Shown here piece by piece: positions 53,293 through 60,815 of a stretch of DNA of 64,000 nt. Position 1 is the stretch's first letter. The number at the start of each line of letters is the position of its first letter. Made by a program: the position numbers and the translations under genes. Under the pieces are notes generated by a model. It saw only the letters and a list, made by a program, of their open reading frames with translations, did no database searches and was not told the origin of the DNA. Source of the stretch: CALRWV02 sp943371965 (lineage in GTDB: Bacteria; Bacteroidota; JABWAT01); contig CALRWV020000004.1 in NCBI GenBank assembly GCA_943371965.1, positions 1-64,000 of the forward strand, written 5' to 3'.

Positions 53293-54597
53293 TTACTCTA
53301 CTTTTTCAAAGACCATTTCTTTGATTACCTGAATCTCGCTTGAAGTTTCAAATATTGAGAGCAATCTTTTTTCAGCTTCAATTGCTGCTGATTCTGAATC
53401 AGCATGAATAGTAAACACAGTATCACCAATTGAAATTTTATCACCCAGTTTTTTGTGAATGGTAATTCCGCTTAGCGGAGAAATTTTATCTTCCTTCGTC
53501 ATTCTTCCTGCGCCAAGCAAGATTCCAATCATTCCAACTTCACGTGAATCAATTTTTGAAAAATATCCTGACTTGTTGGATTTCACTTCATGAATAACCG
53601 GTGCTTTTCCACGAAGGTCAAGATTTCTGATGTATTCAGTCTTTCCACCCTGTGCTTCAACAATTTCAAGCCACTTATCCATCGCTTTTCCTGAAGCAAT
53701 CATCTTCTTTGAAAGTCCAATTCCTTCCTCGACAGAATTTGCTTTCCCGCCAAAATAAATCATGGTTCCGCATTGTAGGTGAGTCAGTTCCATCAAATCA
53801 GCAACATTTTTTCCCTGCAAACACTCTACAGACTCTTTTACTTCCAGCCAATTTCCGATTTCATAACCAAGCGGCTGATTCATATTTGTTATGTAGGCGA
53901 TGGTTTTCTTCCCGAATCCTTTTCCGATATTAACCAATGACTGAGCCAGTTTTCTTGAATCGTCAAGGGTTTGCATAAAAGCACCGGTTCCGGTTTTTAC
54001 ATCCAAAACCAAACCGTCAATTCCTTCAGCCAATTTTTTTGACATGATCGAGGCAGAAATCAAAGCGATGGATTCAACTGTTCCTGTAACATCACGGAGA
54101 CCGTACATTTCTTTATCTGCCGGAGCAATTTCTTTGGTTTGTCCGATAAGTACAGCACCGATTTTTGCGAGTTGTTTTTTGTACTGCTCCAAATCCAGTT
54201 GCGTTGAGAAACCGGGAATGGATTCCAGTTTATCCAACGTTCCTCCTGTATGTCCCAATCCTCTGCCGCTGATCATGGGAACCGGAACTCCTGCTGCCGC
54301 AACAATGGGAGCTAAAATCAGCGAAACTTTATCACCAACTCCACCGGTGCTGTGTTTATCAACTTTAAAACCAGGAATGGAAGATAAATTCAAAACTTCA
54401 CCCGAATTCATCATGCAGCGTGTTAGGGTTACAGTTTCATTGGAGGTCATTCCGTTGAAAAAAACTGCCATTAAAAAAGCTGACATCTGATATTCTTTGA
54501 CTTCACCTTTCAGATATCCATTGATGAAAGATGATAGGTCAGCTTCTGACAGTTCAAGTTTATTGCGTTTTTTAAGGATGATTTCAACTGGATTCAT
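53293..54597 (-). CDS. pdp: Pyrimidine-nucleoside (thymidine) phosphorylase
   Basis: 434 aa. Phosphorolyses pyrimidine nucleosides to base and (deoxy)ribose-1-phosphate. Signatures: KVDKHSTGGVGDKVSLILAP (phosphate binding), SGRGLGHTGGTLDKLESIPG, RDVTGTVESIALI and VLDVKTGTGAFM (Lys of the substrate site). The C-terminal domain is the usual alpha/beta module. Closest in form to Bacillus Pdp, but thymidine-specific DeoA activity cannot be excluded. A further repeat-like tract (AATTGAGAATTAAGAATGAG) lies just upstream of its start. Confidence 0.93.
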   Translation of the reverse strand: MNPVEIILKKRNKLELSEADLSSFINGYLKGEVKEYQMSAFLMAVFFNGMTSNETVTLTRCMMNSGEVLNLSSIPGFKVDKHSTGGVGDKVSLILAPIVAAAGVPVPMISGRGLGHTGGTLDKLESIPGFSTQLDLEQYKKQLAKIGAVLIGQTKEIAPADKEMYGLRDVTGTVESIALISASIMSKKLAEGIDGLVLDVKTGTGAFMQTLDDSRKLAQSLVNIGKGFGKKTIAYITNMNQPLGYEIGNWLEVKESVECLQGKNVADLMELTHLQCGTMIYFGGKANSVEEGIGLSKKMIASGKAMDKWLEIVEAQGGKTEYIRNLDLRGKAPVIHEVKSNKSGYFSKIDSREVGMIGILLGAGRMTKEDKISPLSGITIHKKLGDKISIGDTVFTIHADSESAAIEAEKRLLSIFETSSEIQVIKEMVFEKVE

Positions 54598-54659
54598 GGT
54601 AATTGAGAATTAAGAATGAGGAATTACGAATTATTTCATTTGAATAACGGTTATTTGTT

Positions 54660-55355
54660 TTACAGATCAAAAATATCTTTTGATGACGGAAATGTATAAA
54701 TCAGAGTTGTCTTTAAACCTAACATGTCAGCCCGAATGGATGCAGGAAGTTCAATTTTATTATTTCCTGTTATTTGGGAACCAAATCTGGTTAACTTGTA
54801 TTCGATGTAAAATGAAATAACAATTTCGTTTGTCAGGAAACGGTCAAACCCTGTAGAGAAATTGACCGACCAGCCGGTAAATCCTTCCGATTTTTGATCA
54901 ACAAGTTCGAAAATTCCGCCCCCGGCTTCAACAAAAAACTGATCTTTAGTATAAGGCTGGAATTTGTACCGGACTTCACCGTGAAATCCGTCAAATCCGA
55001 CATCCTGACTTTTTATGACTTTGAAATTATCATTCACATGGCTTAATGAAGTGAATAATACGAAAGCCGAAAGATTTTCATTGAATCCGTATCCGACACC
55101 CAAATTGAATCCAAAACCAGGATACAGTTTGACGGGATTGGATCTTATTTCCTGTGAAACCGGGATTTGCAGCCCAGTATCAAAACGGAGTTTGAATCCT
55201 GTATGCTGATAATGATTTCTTAGCCGGAACATAAACTCATCAATCACTTTTCGGGTTGAATCAGAATTTACAGTTTGTGAAAATCCGAATAAAGGAACAA
55301 GGAGAAAGGAGGAGGGAACAAGGAAATAAAGAAATGCTCTTTTTATAAAACCCAT
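54660..55355 (-). CDS. Predicted outer-membrane beta-barrel with a repeat-derived signal peptide
   Basis: 231 aa. Signal peptide about 1-26 (FLYFLVPSSFLLVPLFGFSQ), then a barrel-like chain (FNLGVGYGFNENLSAFVLFT, GEVRYKFQPYTKDQFFVEAG, GWSVNFSTGFDRFL). The signal region lies on a GGAACAAGGA.GGGAACAAGGA tract, the same repeat family as at 60375-60414 and 60781-60815. The start (55355) overlaps the preceding small-membrane-protein gene by 13 bp. Function unknown. Confidence 0.72.
   Translation of the reverse strand: MGFIKRAFLYFLVPSSFLLVPLFGFSQTVNSDSTRKVIDEFMFRLRNHYQHTGFKLRFDTGLQIPVSQEIRSNPVKLYPGFGFNLGVGYGFNENLSAFVLFTSLSHVNDNFKVIKSQDVGFDGFHGEVRYKFQPYTKDQFFVEAGGGIFELVDQKSEGFTGWSVNFSTGFDRFLTNEIVISFYIEYKLTRFGSQITGNNKIELPASIRADMLGLKTTLIYTFPSSKDIFDL
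55292..55330. repeat. GGAACAAGGA repeat tract inside a coding sequence
   Basis: AAAGGAACAAGGAGAAAGGA followed by GGAGGGAACAAGGAAATAAA, belonging to the GGAACAA heptamer family, coincides with the codons for the hydrophobic core of the barrel protein's signal peptide. Confidence 0.75.
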
Positions 55356-55606
55356 AATAAGGCAACCATAATCAGTGAAATGGCAGTGATTGACCAGAAG
55401 TAAAATTTAGGCAATTTGGATTCGGTCAGCATTTGGGTTCCTGCATAAAATCCGAAAATCATAAGCGACAGGAAAACCAACCAGATATAAAAAACAGTAA
55501 AGTGTGTAAACAAAACAGCTGTAATAATTGCAGCAGGAAGAAAGGCGAGGAAAAAACCTCCGAATCCCATTTTTATTTTCTGGGAAAGTGAAAAGGTTGT
55601 ACTCAT
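55343..55606 (-). CDS. Small integral membrane protein
   Basis: 87 aa, mostly three hydrophobic helices (GGFFLAFLPAAIITAVLF, IWLVFLSLMIFGFYAG, FYFWSITAISLIMVALLW). Starts at 55606, its ATG overlapping the pyrE stop (ATGA), so translation is coupled to pyrE. A longer upstream frame would run deep inside pyrE and is not favoured. Family unknown. Confidence 0.7.
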   Translation of the reverse strand: MSTTFSLSQKIKMGFGGFFLAFLPAAIITAVLFTHFTVFYIWLVFLSLMIFGFYAGTQMLTESKLPKFYFWSITAISLIMVALLWVL

Positions 55607-56181
55607 TTTGGAACTTCTCTTGAACCTGGTTTTATGACGGGAATTCCGTTTGCACACATCGGGCAGCTTTCCGGCTGATGTGCAATAACTTCCATGGCAA
55701 GTAAAGAAAAATAAGGAACAGGAAAAGAAGCTTTTCCGTTGCTCCTGTCAACAATCGAAGCAATTCCGGCAATAGTTGAACCCTGTTTTGAAAGAAGATC
55801 ATAAACTTCACGGACCGATCCGCCGGTTGTGATTACATCTTCACAAATCAGGATTTTATCGTCTGGAAAAATATCAAATCCCCGTCTGATTTTCATTTCG
55901 CCGCTTTCACGTTCTGCAAAAATGGTTCTTACACCTAACAAACGCCCCACTTCCTGCCCAACAACAATTCCACCAATCGCCGGAGAAATTACAAGTGAAA
56001 TGTTTTGGCTTTTGAAATGTTCGGCAATTTGATTGCAAAGTTTTTCAGAATGTTTGGGATACTGAAGTACTTTTGCGCATTGAAAATATTGTGAAGAGTG
56101 CAAACCGCTGGTTAACCGGAAATGTCCTTCAAGCAATGCTCCGGAAGATTTGAAAGTGGAAAGAATTTCTGCGTTGGTCAT
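55603..56181 (-). CDS. pyrE: Orotate phosphoribosyltransferase
   Basis: 192 aa. De novo UMP synthesis: orotate + PRPP to OMP. SPAIGGIVVGQEVGRLLG and the PRPP motif ILICEDVITTGGSVREV are clear. The start is set at 56181 (MTNAEILST), which gives the usual length. The frame upstream (to 56289) consists of GAGTWAT heptamers and would be translated as LLITHYS repeats. No Shine-Dalgarno is visible in the 10 bases between the heptamer array and the ATG. First gene of a likely pyrE / membrane protein / barrel operon. Confidence 0.94.
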   Translation of the reverse strand: MTNAEILSTFKSSGALLEGHFRLTSGLHSSQYFQCAKVLQYPKHSEKLCNQIAEHFKSQNISLVISPAIGGIVVGQEVGRLLGVRTIFAERESGEMKIRRGFDIFPDDKILICEDVITTGGSVREVYDLLSKQGSTIAGIASIVDRSNGKASFPVPYFSLLAMEVIAHQPESCPMCANGIPVIKPGSREVPK

Positions 56182-56513
56182 AAAAAGTTGTGAGTAATGA
56201 GTTATGAGTAATGAGTTATGAGTTATGAGTAATGAGTAATGAGTAATGAGTAATGTGTTTAATGCAAATTTAGTTTTTGGGAAGTACAAATCCTAAACTG
56301 AACCAAAACCGGACAAAGGAAAGATGACAGAAGACAATGGACAAAAGATGGAAGAAAGCTGATTGATTTCCAGATTATTACTTTTATGTCATTCCGAGAG
56401 AAATTCCCAAAGGAATGCCGATGGTAGATGAATCTCCCCGTACATCGAATTTCGGATTAGACTATTTGTGTTGCAATTTCCTCATCACCGATTACACATC
56501 ACCCATTACCCGT
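56182..56513. other. 332-bp intergenic region rich in repeats
   Basis: Contains the nine-unit GAGTWAT heptamer array, a GACAATGGACAAAAGATGG-type tract (56313-56355), an ATTCCGAGAGAAATTC tract (56393-56410) and a CACC/ATTACC-type tract (56481-56513). No gene or promoter with good spacing seen. Confidence 0.6.
56192..56254. repeat. Nine perfect-phase GAGTWAT heptamers
   Basis: 63 bp = 9 x 7 bp with only the fifth base alternating A/T (units GAGTAAT x6 and GAGTTAT x3). Lies 10 bp upstream of the pyrE start codon. Confidence 0.92.
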
Positions 56514-56978
56514 TCAATTCAATCTGATTGCCAGATCCTGCAAAATCTTGACGTGTTTTTCTTTTTCTTCATGGAGGCGGTCATAATTGGATGATTGTGC
56601 AATGGTTTCCATAAAAGAAAGGTGAAGATAGATGGAAGCCAATATTTTATTGTTTTCCAGAAGCAGATTGATAAGCTTGAAACGGAGGTGAAATTCTGTA
56701 ACTCCTGTTGTTAAATCTTCAAGCGGTTTCTGCTGCGGTTTCGGCACCTGATTGCTGGCAATTTCAACATCAACCTGATGGCAATTTTTTTCCTGTTCAA
56801 GTGCAAGTTGTTCAAAAAGTCCGGTAAGGAAATTGTATTTGATCAGCGGAACCAATTTTTTGTAAATAGCACTGTTTTCATATTCAAGCTGCCATGCCTG
56901 GGTGAAATAATCGGTAGCAACTGCTTTTTCAGTTACGTGAGGCAAAAGATTTTTCAAGGTTTCAAAAAATGATGACAT
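56514..56978 (-). CDS. Conserved-looking hypothetical helical protein
   Basis: 154 aa, acidic/helical throughout, no signal peptide. Features: KNLLPHVTEKAVATDYFTQA, EQEKNCHQVDVEIASNQVPK, FHLRFKLINLLLENNKILAS, HEEKEKHVKILQDLAIRLN. The last part has the H-x6-H spacing of ferritin-like/hemerythrin-type helices but no firm metal site could be defined. The start (56978, MSSFFETL) has AAGGAA 7 bases upstream. Function unknown. Confidence 0.7.
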   Translation of the reverse strand: MSSFFETLKNLLPHVTEKAVATDYFTQAWQLEYENSAIYKKLVPLIKYNFLTGLFEQLALEQEKNCHQVDVEIASNQVPKPQQKPLEDLTTGVTEFHLRFKLINLLLENNKILASIYLHLSFMETIAQSSNYDRLHEEKEKHVKILQDLAIRLN

Positions 56979-57108
56979 GGTGTATTCCTTAAACAAAATA
57001 GTAAAAGCAAATTTAGCCTGATATTGGGTGATAAACTACAGATTATTGTTGAGGTTTGATTAGAGAAACAGTTAACATTGGCTTAACAATCAAAATTCAC
57101 ACAATTCA

Positions 57109-57116
57109 TATCTTTG
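57109..57116 (+). promoter_or_regulatory. Probable -7 element (TATCTTTG) for ppk1
   Basis: TATCTTTG matches the Bacteroidota -7 pattern TAnnTTTG and sits 29 bp upstream of the ATG. The nearest TTG lies 28 bases further upstream, too far for the usual spacing. Confidence 0.4.
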
Positions 57117-57144
57117 TTGCTTACCTTTAAGCAAGACTTCAATT

Positions 57145-59235
57145 ATGAAAAAACCGGAAAAAAGAATCTTTAAAAACCGAGAAATCAGTTGGCTATCCTT
57201 CAACGATCGGGTATTGCAGGAAGCCACAGATCAAGACGTTCCCCTGCTTGAACGGGTAAAATTTCTGGGTATTTTTTCATCCAATCTTGATGAATTCTTC
57301 CGCATCCGTGTTGCTACCCTCAAAAGAATGGTCAAACTGGGAAGCAAAGCTGAAAAAATCATTGGTGACGACCCGAAAGATGTGCTGAATAAAATTCAGG
57401 AGATTGTTCTGGTTCAGCAGGCAAAATTCGAAAATGCCTATCAGCAGATTTTGAAAGATTTAGGTGACCAGAAAATTTTCATCATCAATGAAAAGGAATT
57501 GAACAAACAGCAGGGCGATTTTGTTACTGATTTTTTTGACAGTGAAGTCAGACCGCGATTGATTCCAATCATGATCGACGCCGTTCAGGAATTTCCTTAC
57601 CTTAAAGATAAATCCATTTATCTTGCAATCAAGCTGATTAAAAAAATGGAAGAGAAAAAACCGAAATATGCCCTTATCGAAGTTCCATCCGATTTGCTTC
57701 CCCGTTTTGTTAAACTTCCTAAAGTCGGCGATAAAAATTATCTGATTTTGCTGGAAGATGTTATCCGTTTTTCGCTGCACGAAATATTTTCGATTTTCGA
57801 TTTTGATTCCTACGAAGCTTATACAATCAAATTAACACGTGATGCAGAACTTGATATCGACAATGATGCCTTCGTAAGTTATATCGAAAAAATCACGAAG
57901 AGTCTGCAGAAAAGGCAGAAGGGAACACCTGTCCGGTTTATTTATGATGAAAGCATTCCGAATGACCTACTGAAATACATAACAAAACGGATGAATTTCA
58001 AAAACAATGACAATCTTATTCCCGGCGGCAGGTATCATAATTTCAAGGATTTCATCAGCTTTCCGTCATTCAATCTGCCCCAACTTCTGAATGAAAAATA
58101 TCTGGCGCTTGAACATCCAGAAATTCCTTCTGGAAGCAGTCTGATTAGCATTATCGCCAAAAAAGATCTGATTCTGCATTATCCGTATCAGTCATTTCAT
58201 TATCTGATTGATCTGCTCCGAGAAGCTGCAATTGACCCGAAAGTTGAATCCATAAAAATGACGCTTTACCGGGTTGCAAAAAATTCAAGTGTGGTGAACG
58301 CCCTTATCAATGCTGTGAAAAACGGGAAGCAGGTTACGGTTGTGATGGAACTTCAGGCAAGGTTTGATGAAGAGGCCAATATTTACTGGTCAAGAAAATT
58401 GGAAGAAGAAGGTGTTAGAGTAATCAACGGTGTTCCAAATTACAAAGTCCATGCAAAACTGTGTTTGATTGAGCGGCGTGAAAAAGGAAAACGTGTTTTG
58501 TATGGAAGTATCGGCACCGGAAATTTCAATGAATCTACAGCTAAAATTTATGCAGATGAAAATCTGTTCACTTCAGATAAACGCATTACTGAAGAAATAG
58601 AAAAGGTATTTGATTTCTTTCTGGATAACACCAGAATCGGTAATTACAAGCACTTGCTTCTTGCTCCCCATTTTATGCGGAACAAACTGGAAAAAATGAT
58701 TGATACTGAAATCAGAAACGCGGAAGAAGGAAAACCTGCCCACATCATTTTAAAATTGAACGCTTTGGTTGACAACAAAATTATCGACAAACTTTACCGT
58801 GCAAGTCAGGTTGGTGTAAAAGTAAAACTGATCATCCGCGGAATTTGTTCATTGATACCGGGAATAAAAGGAATCAGCGATAATATCGAGGTCATTTCAA
58901 TTGTTGATAAATATCTGGAACACGCGAGGATTTTTATTTTCTGCAATGACGGCAAAGAAAAAGTTTATCTTTCTTCAGGCGATTGGATGACCCGAAATCT
59001 GGCAAACCGGATTGAAGCAGCCTGTCCGATTTATGATGTAAAAATTCAGACCGAATTGAAAAAAATGCTTTTTATTCAGTTGAATGATAACGTGAAAGCG
59101 CGTGTTCTGAATGACAAGCAGGATAATCAATACCGGAAAAATAAATTAAAGATTAAGGTTAGGGCACAGATTGAAATTTATAAATTTCTGAAGACAGGAA
59201 TCCTGAATAAAGATATTGATATTAGTTTGAAGTAA
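57145..59235 (+). CDS. ppk1: Polyphosphate kinase 1
   Basis: 696 aa. Reversibly polymerises ATP gamma-phosphate into polyphosphate. N-terminal REISWLSFNDRVLQEATDQD, SSNLDEFFRIRVATLKRMV; catalytic phospholipase-D-like halves with the phospho-His in NYKVHAKLCLIERRE and GSIGTGNFNESTAKIYADEN, and a second His in YLEHARIFIF with YLSSGDWMTRNL. All appear intact. A Ppx/GppA phosphatase follows on the same strand after a 244-bp repeat-bearing gap. Confidence 0.96.
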   Translation: MKKPEKRIFKNREISWLSFNDRVLQEATDQDVPLLERVKFLGIFSSNLDEFFRIRVATLKRMVKLGSKAEKIIGDDPKDVLNKIQEIVLVQQAKFENAYQQILKDLGDQKIFIINEKELNKQQGDFVTDFFDSEVRPRLIPIMIDAVQEFPYLKDKSIYLAIKLIKKMEEKKPKYALIEVPSDLLPRFVKLPKVGDKNYLILLEDVIRFSLHEIFSIFDFDSYEAYTIKLTRDAELDIDNDAFVSYIEKITKSLQKRQKGTPVRFIYDESIPNDLLKYITKRMNFKNNDNLIPGGRYHNFKDFISFPSFNLPQLLNEKYLALEHPEIPSGSSLISIIAKKDLILHYPYQSFHYLIDLLREAAIDPKVESIKMTLYRVAKNSSVVNALINAVKNGKQVTVVMELQARFDEEANIYWSRKLEEEGVRVINGVPNYKVHAKLCLIERREKGKRVLYGSIGTGNFNESTAKIYADENLFTSDKRITEEIEKVFDFFLDNTRIGNYKHLLLAPHFMRNKLEKMIDTEIRNAEEGKPAHIILKLNALVDNKIIDKLYRASQVGVKVKLIIRGICSLIPGIKGISDNIEVISIVDKYLEHARIFIFCNDGKEKVYLSSGDWMTRNLANRIEAACPIYDVKIQTELKKMLFIQLNDNVKARVLNDKQDNQYRKNKLKIKVRAQIEIYKFLKTGILNKDIDISLK

Positions 59236-59240
59236 TTTTT

Positions 59241-59283
59241 TTCCCACTAAAAGTACGATAGGGACGAAAATGTGATTAATACA
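59241..59283 (+). repeat. Half copy of the CCCACTAAA/ACGAAA repeat
   Basis: TTCCCACTAAAAGTACGATA then GGGACGAAAATGTGAT; left arm only, right arm not found. Confidence 0.6.
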
Positions 59284-59479
59284 AAATTCATAATAAAAAA
59301 TTGTGTTATGCCGAATAAAATGAAACATTTCCCTTTAACTCAATTTCAAATAATCTAATTGCTGTTCAGATTCTTTGTTTCTCACAGAATGATAAAATAA
59401 TTTCCACAATTCATCATATCCCATTTGTTAAGCCCTCTAACTTTACCGAAATTACCCATTACCAACAGGGAGATAAAAA

Positions 59480-60382
59480 GTGAAATTTGCAGCGATTGAT
59501 ATCGGTTCAAATGCAGTCAGATTACTGCTGGCAAATGTTTATGAACACAAGGGAAAACCCGATTTTAAAAAAGGTTCTTTAATTCGTGTTCCGATTCGTT
59601 TGGGCGATGATGTTTTTCTGACACAACGGATTTCAAAGGAAAAAACGCAAAATCTGGTTAAGACCATGATGGCGTTCAAATATTTGACTGAAGTTTATGA
59701 GCCGCTTGATATTATGGCCTGTGCAACTGCCTCAATGAGGGAGGCAGTAAACAATCAGGAAGTCATTGATCTGATCAAAAAGGAAACCGGGATTTCAATT
59801 GACATTATTGATGGAAAACGTGAAGCTGAAATTATTTATTCCAACCATGTGGCAGAAGACATCGACAGCTCAAAATCATACTTATATATTGATGTTGGCG
59901 GTGGAAGTACAGAACTGACTCTGTTCTCAAAAGGAAAACGGATCGGTTCAAATTCCTTTAACATCGGAACCATCCGGATTTTGGATCATGCAGATAACGA
60001 ATCTGAGTGGAGACGTCTGCAGAATTGGGTTGAAAACGAAACCCAACGCCATCAGCCCATTACAGGAATTGGAACCGGTGGAAACATCAATAAAATTTTC
60101 AGGATTTCGGAGAAAAAAGAAGGGAAGCCACTTTCCTATAAAAATCTGAAAGAGATTTATGAAAATTTAAATTCATATTCCCTTGAAGCCAGAATTGAAG
60201 TTCTTGGTCTAAAACCTGACCGAGCCGATGTTATCATTCCTGCTGCAGAATTGTTTCTGAAAATAATGAAATGGGCAAAAATCTCAGATATTTATGTTCC
60301 GCAAATCGGTCTTTCAGATGGGATCATTCATGTGCTGTATGAACGGTTTAAATCGAAGACGGGAGATCGTAGTCCGGGATAA
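59480..60382 (+). CDS. ppx: Exopolyphosphatase / guanosine pentaphosphate phosphatase (Ppx/GppA)
   Basis: 300 aa ASKHA-fold phosphatase: AIDIGSNAVRLLLANV (phosphate-1), GREAEIIY-like KREAEIIYSNH, YIDVGGGSTELTLF (phosphate-2), and TGIGTGGNINKI. The starting codon is GTG at 59480 with AGGGAGA 6 bases upstream. Hydrolyses terminal phosphate from polyphosphate (or pppGpp). It is shorter than classical ~500-aa Ppx, lacking a C-terminal HD-like region, as in many Bacteroidota. Paired with ppk1. A terminator hairpin follows. Confidence 0.92.
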   Translation: MKFAAIDIGSNAVRLLLANVYEHKGKPDFKKGSLIRVPIRLGDDVFLTQRISKEKTQNLVKTMMAFKYLTEVYEPLDIMACATASMREAVNNQEVIDLIKKETGISIDIIDGKREAEIIYSNHVAEDIDSSKSYLYIDVGGGSTELTLFSKGKRIGSNSFNIGTIRILDHADNESEWRRLQNWVENETQRHQPITGIGTGGNINKIFRISEKKEGKPLSYKNLKEIYENLNSYSLEARIEVLGLKPDRADVIIPAAELFLKIMKWAKISDIYVPQIGLSDGIIHVLYERFKSKTGDRSPG

Positions 60383-60414
60383 GGAACAAGGAAATCAGAA
60401 CTTTGATTTCCTTG
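60375..60414 (+). terminator. Ppx terminator hairpin within a GGAACAAGGA repeat
   Basis: Stem CAAGGAAATCA (60387-60397) / TGATTTCCTTG (60404-60414), 6-base loop, followed by TTTTG. The left side is preceded by GGATAAGGAACAAGG, a member of the GGAACAA repeat family. Confidence 0.75.
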
Positions 60415-60432
60415 TTTTGATTAAACTGAATA

Positions 60433-60765
60433 TCATAGAAGAAAGTGACTTGCTTCTTCGATTAGAAGGTTACCTTTTTCCTTTTCAATTAAACCTAAAT
60501 TCAATGCTAAAGTAAGTTGAGTTCTAACCTCGCCGCATGAGCTTTTCTCTATGTAGAGGAATTGAATAAATTCTTTATTCGAATTTCTTTCAAAACCTTC
60601 TGCAATATTTGATGGAACAGAAACAGAAGCCCGTTGGATTTGACCTTTAAATCCAAAATCTTTGCATTTTTCAAATAAGTTATAAATATCAACACAAAGT
60701 TTCATTGATCTTTGCCAGATTTGTAAATCTTCAAAACTTTCAATTTTCTTTTTTTGTTGATTCAA
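60433..60765 (-). CDS. Four-helix-bundle protein (S23/Avd-like)
   Basis: 110 aa. IESFEDLQIWQRSMKLCVDI at the start, FGFKGQIQRASVSVPSNIAE then GFERNS, and SSCGEVRTQLTLALNLG are the marks of the four-helix-bundle family (S23 rRNA intervening-sequence protein and diversity-generating Avd relatives). The start is a TTG at 60765: AAAGGAG lies 8 bases upstream, whereas the longer ATG frame (60831) is repeat-derived and would overlap the peptidase gene. The usual C-terminal helix may be a little short. GGAACAA repeat tracts flank it on both sides. Function of free-standing copies unknown. Confidence 0.8.
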   Translation of the reverse strand: MNQQKKKIESFEDLQIWQRSMKLCVDIYNLFEKCKDFGFKGQIQRASVSVPSNIAEGFERNSNKEFIQFLYIEKSSCGEVRTQLTLALNLGLIEKEKGNLLIEEASHFLL

Positions 60766-60780
60766 ATTTATAACTCCTTT

Positions 60781-60815
60781 CTTCTTGTTCCCTGTTCCTT
60801 TCTCCTTTTTCCTTC
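60781..60815. repeat. GTTCCCTGTTCCTT repeat tract
   Basis: Reverse-oriented partner of the GGAACAA tract at 60375-60390. Together they bracket the four-helix-bundle gene as imperfect inverted repeats. Confidence 0.75.

Noticed and set aside
56192..56254. Possible CRISPR array
   Set aside because: Units are 7 bp with no spacers and no cas genes nearby.
56182..56289. N-terminal extension of PyrE with LLITHYS repeats
   Set aside because: Translation of the GAGTWAT array; homologues begin at the MTNAEILST position.
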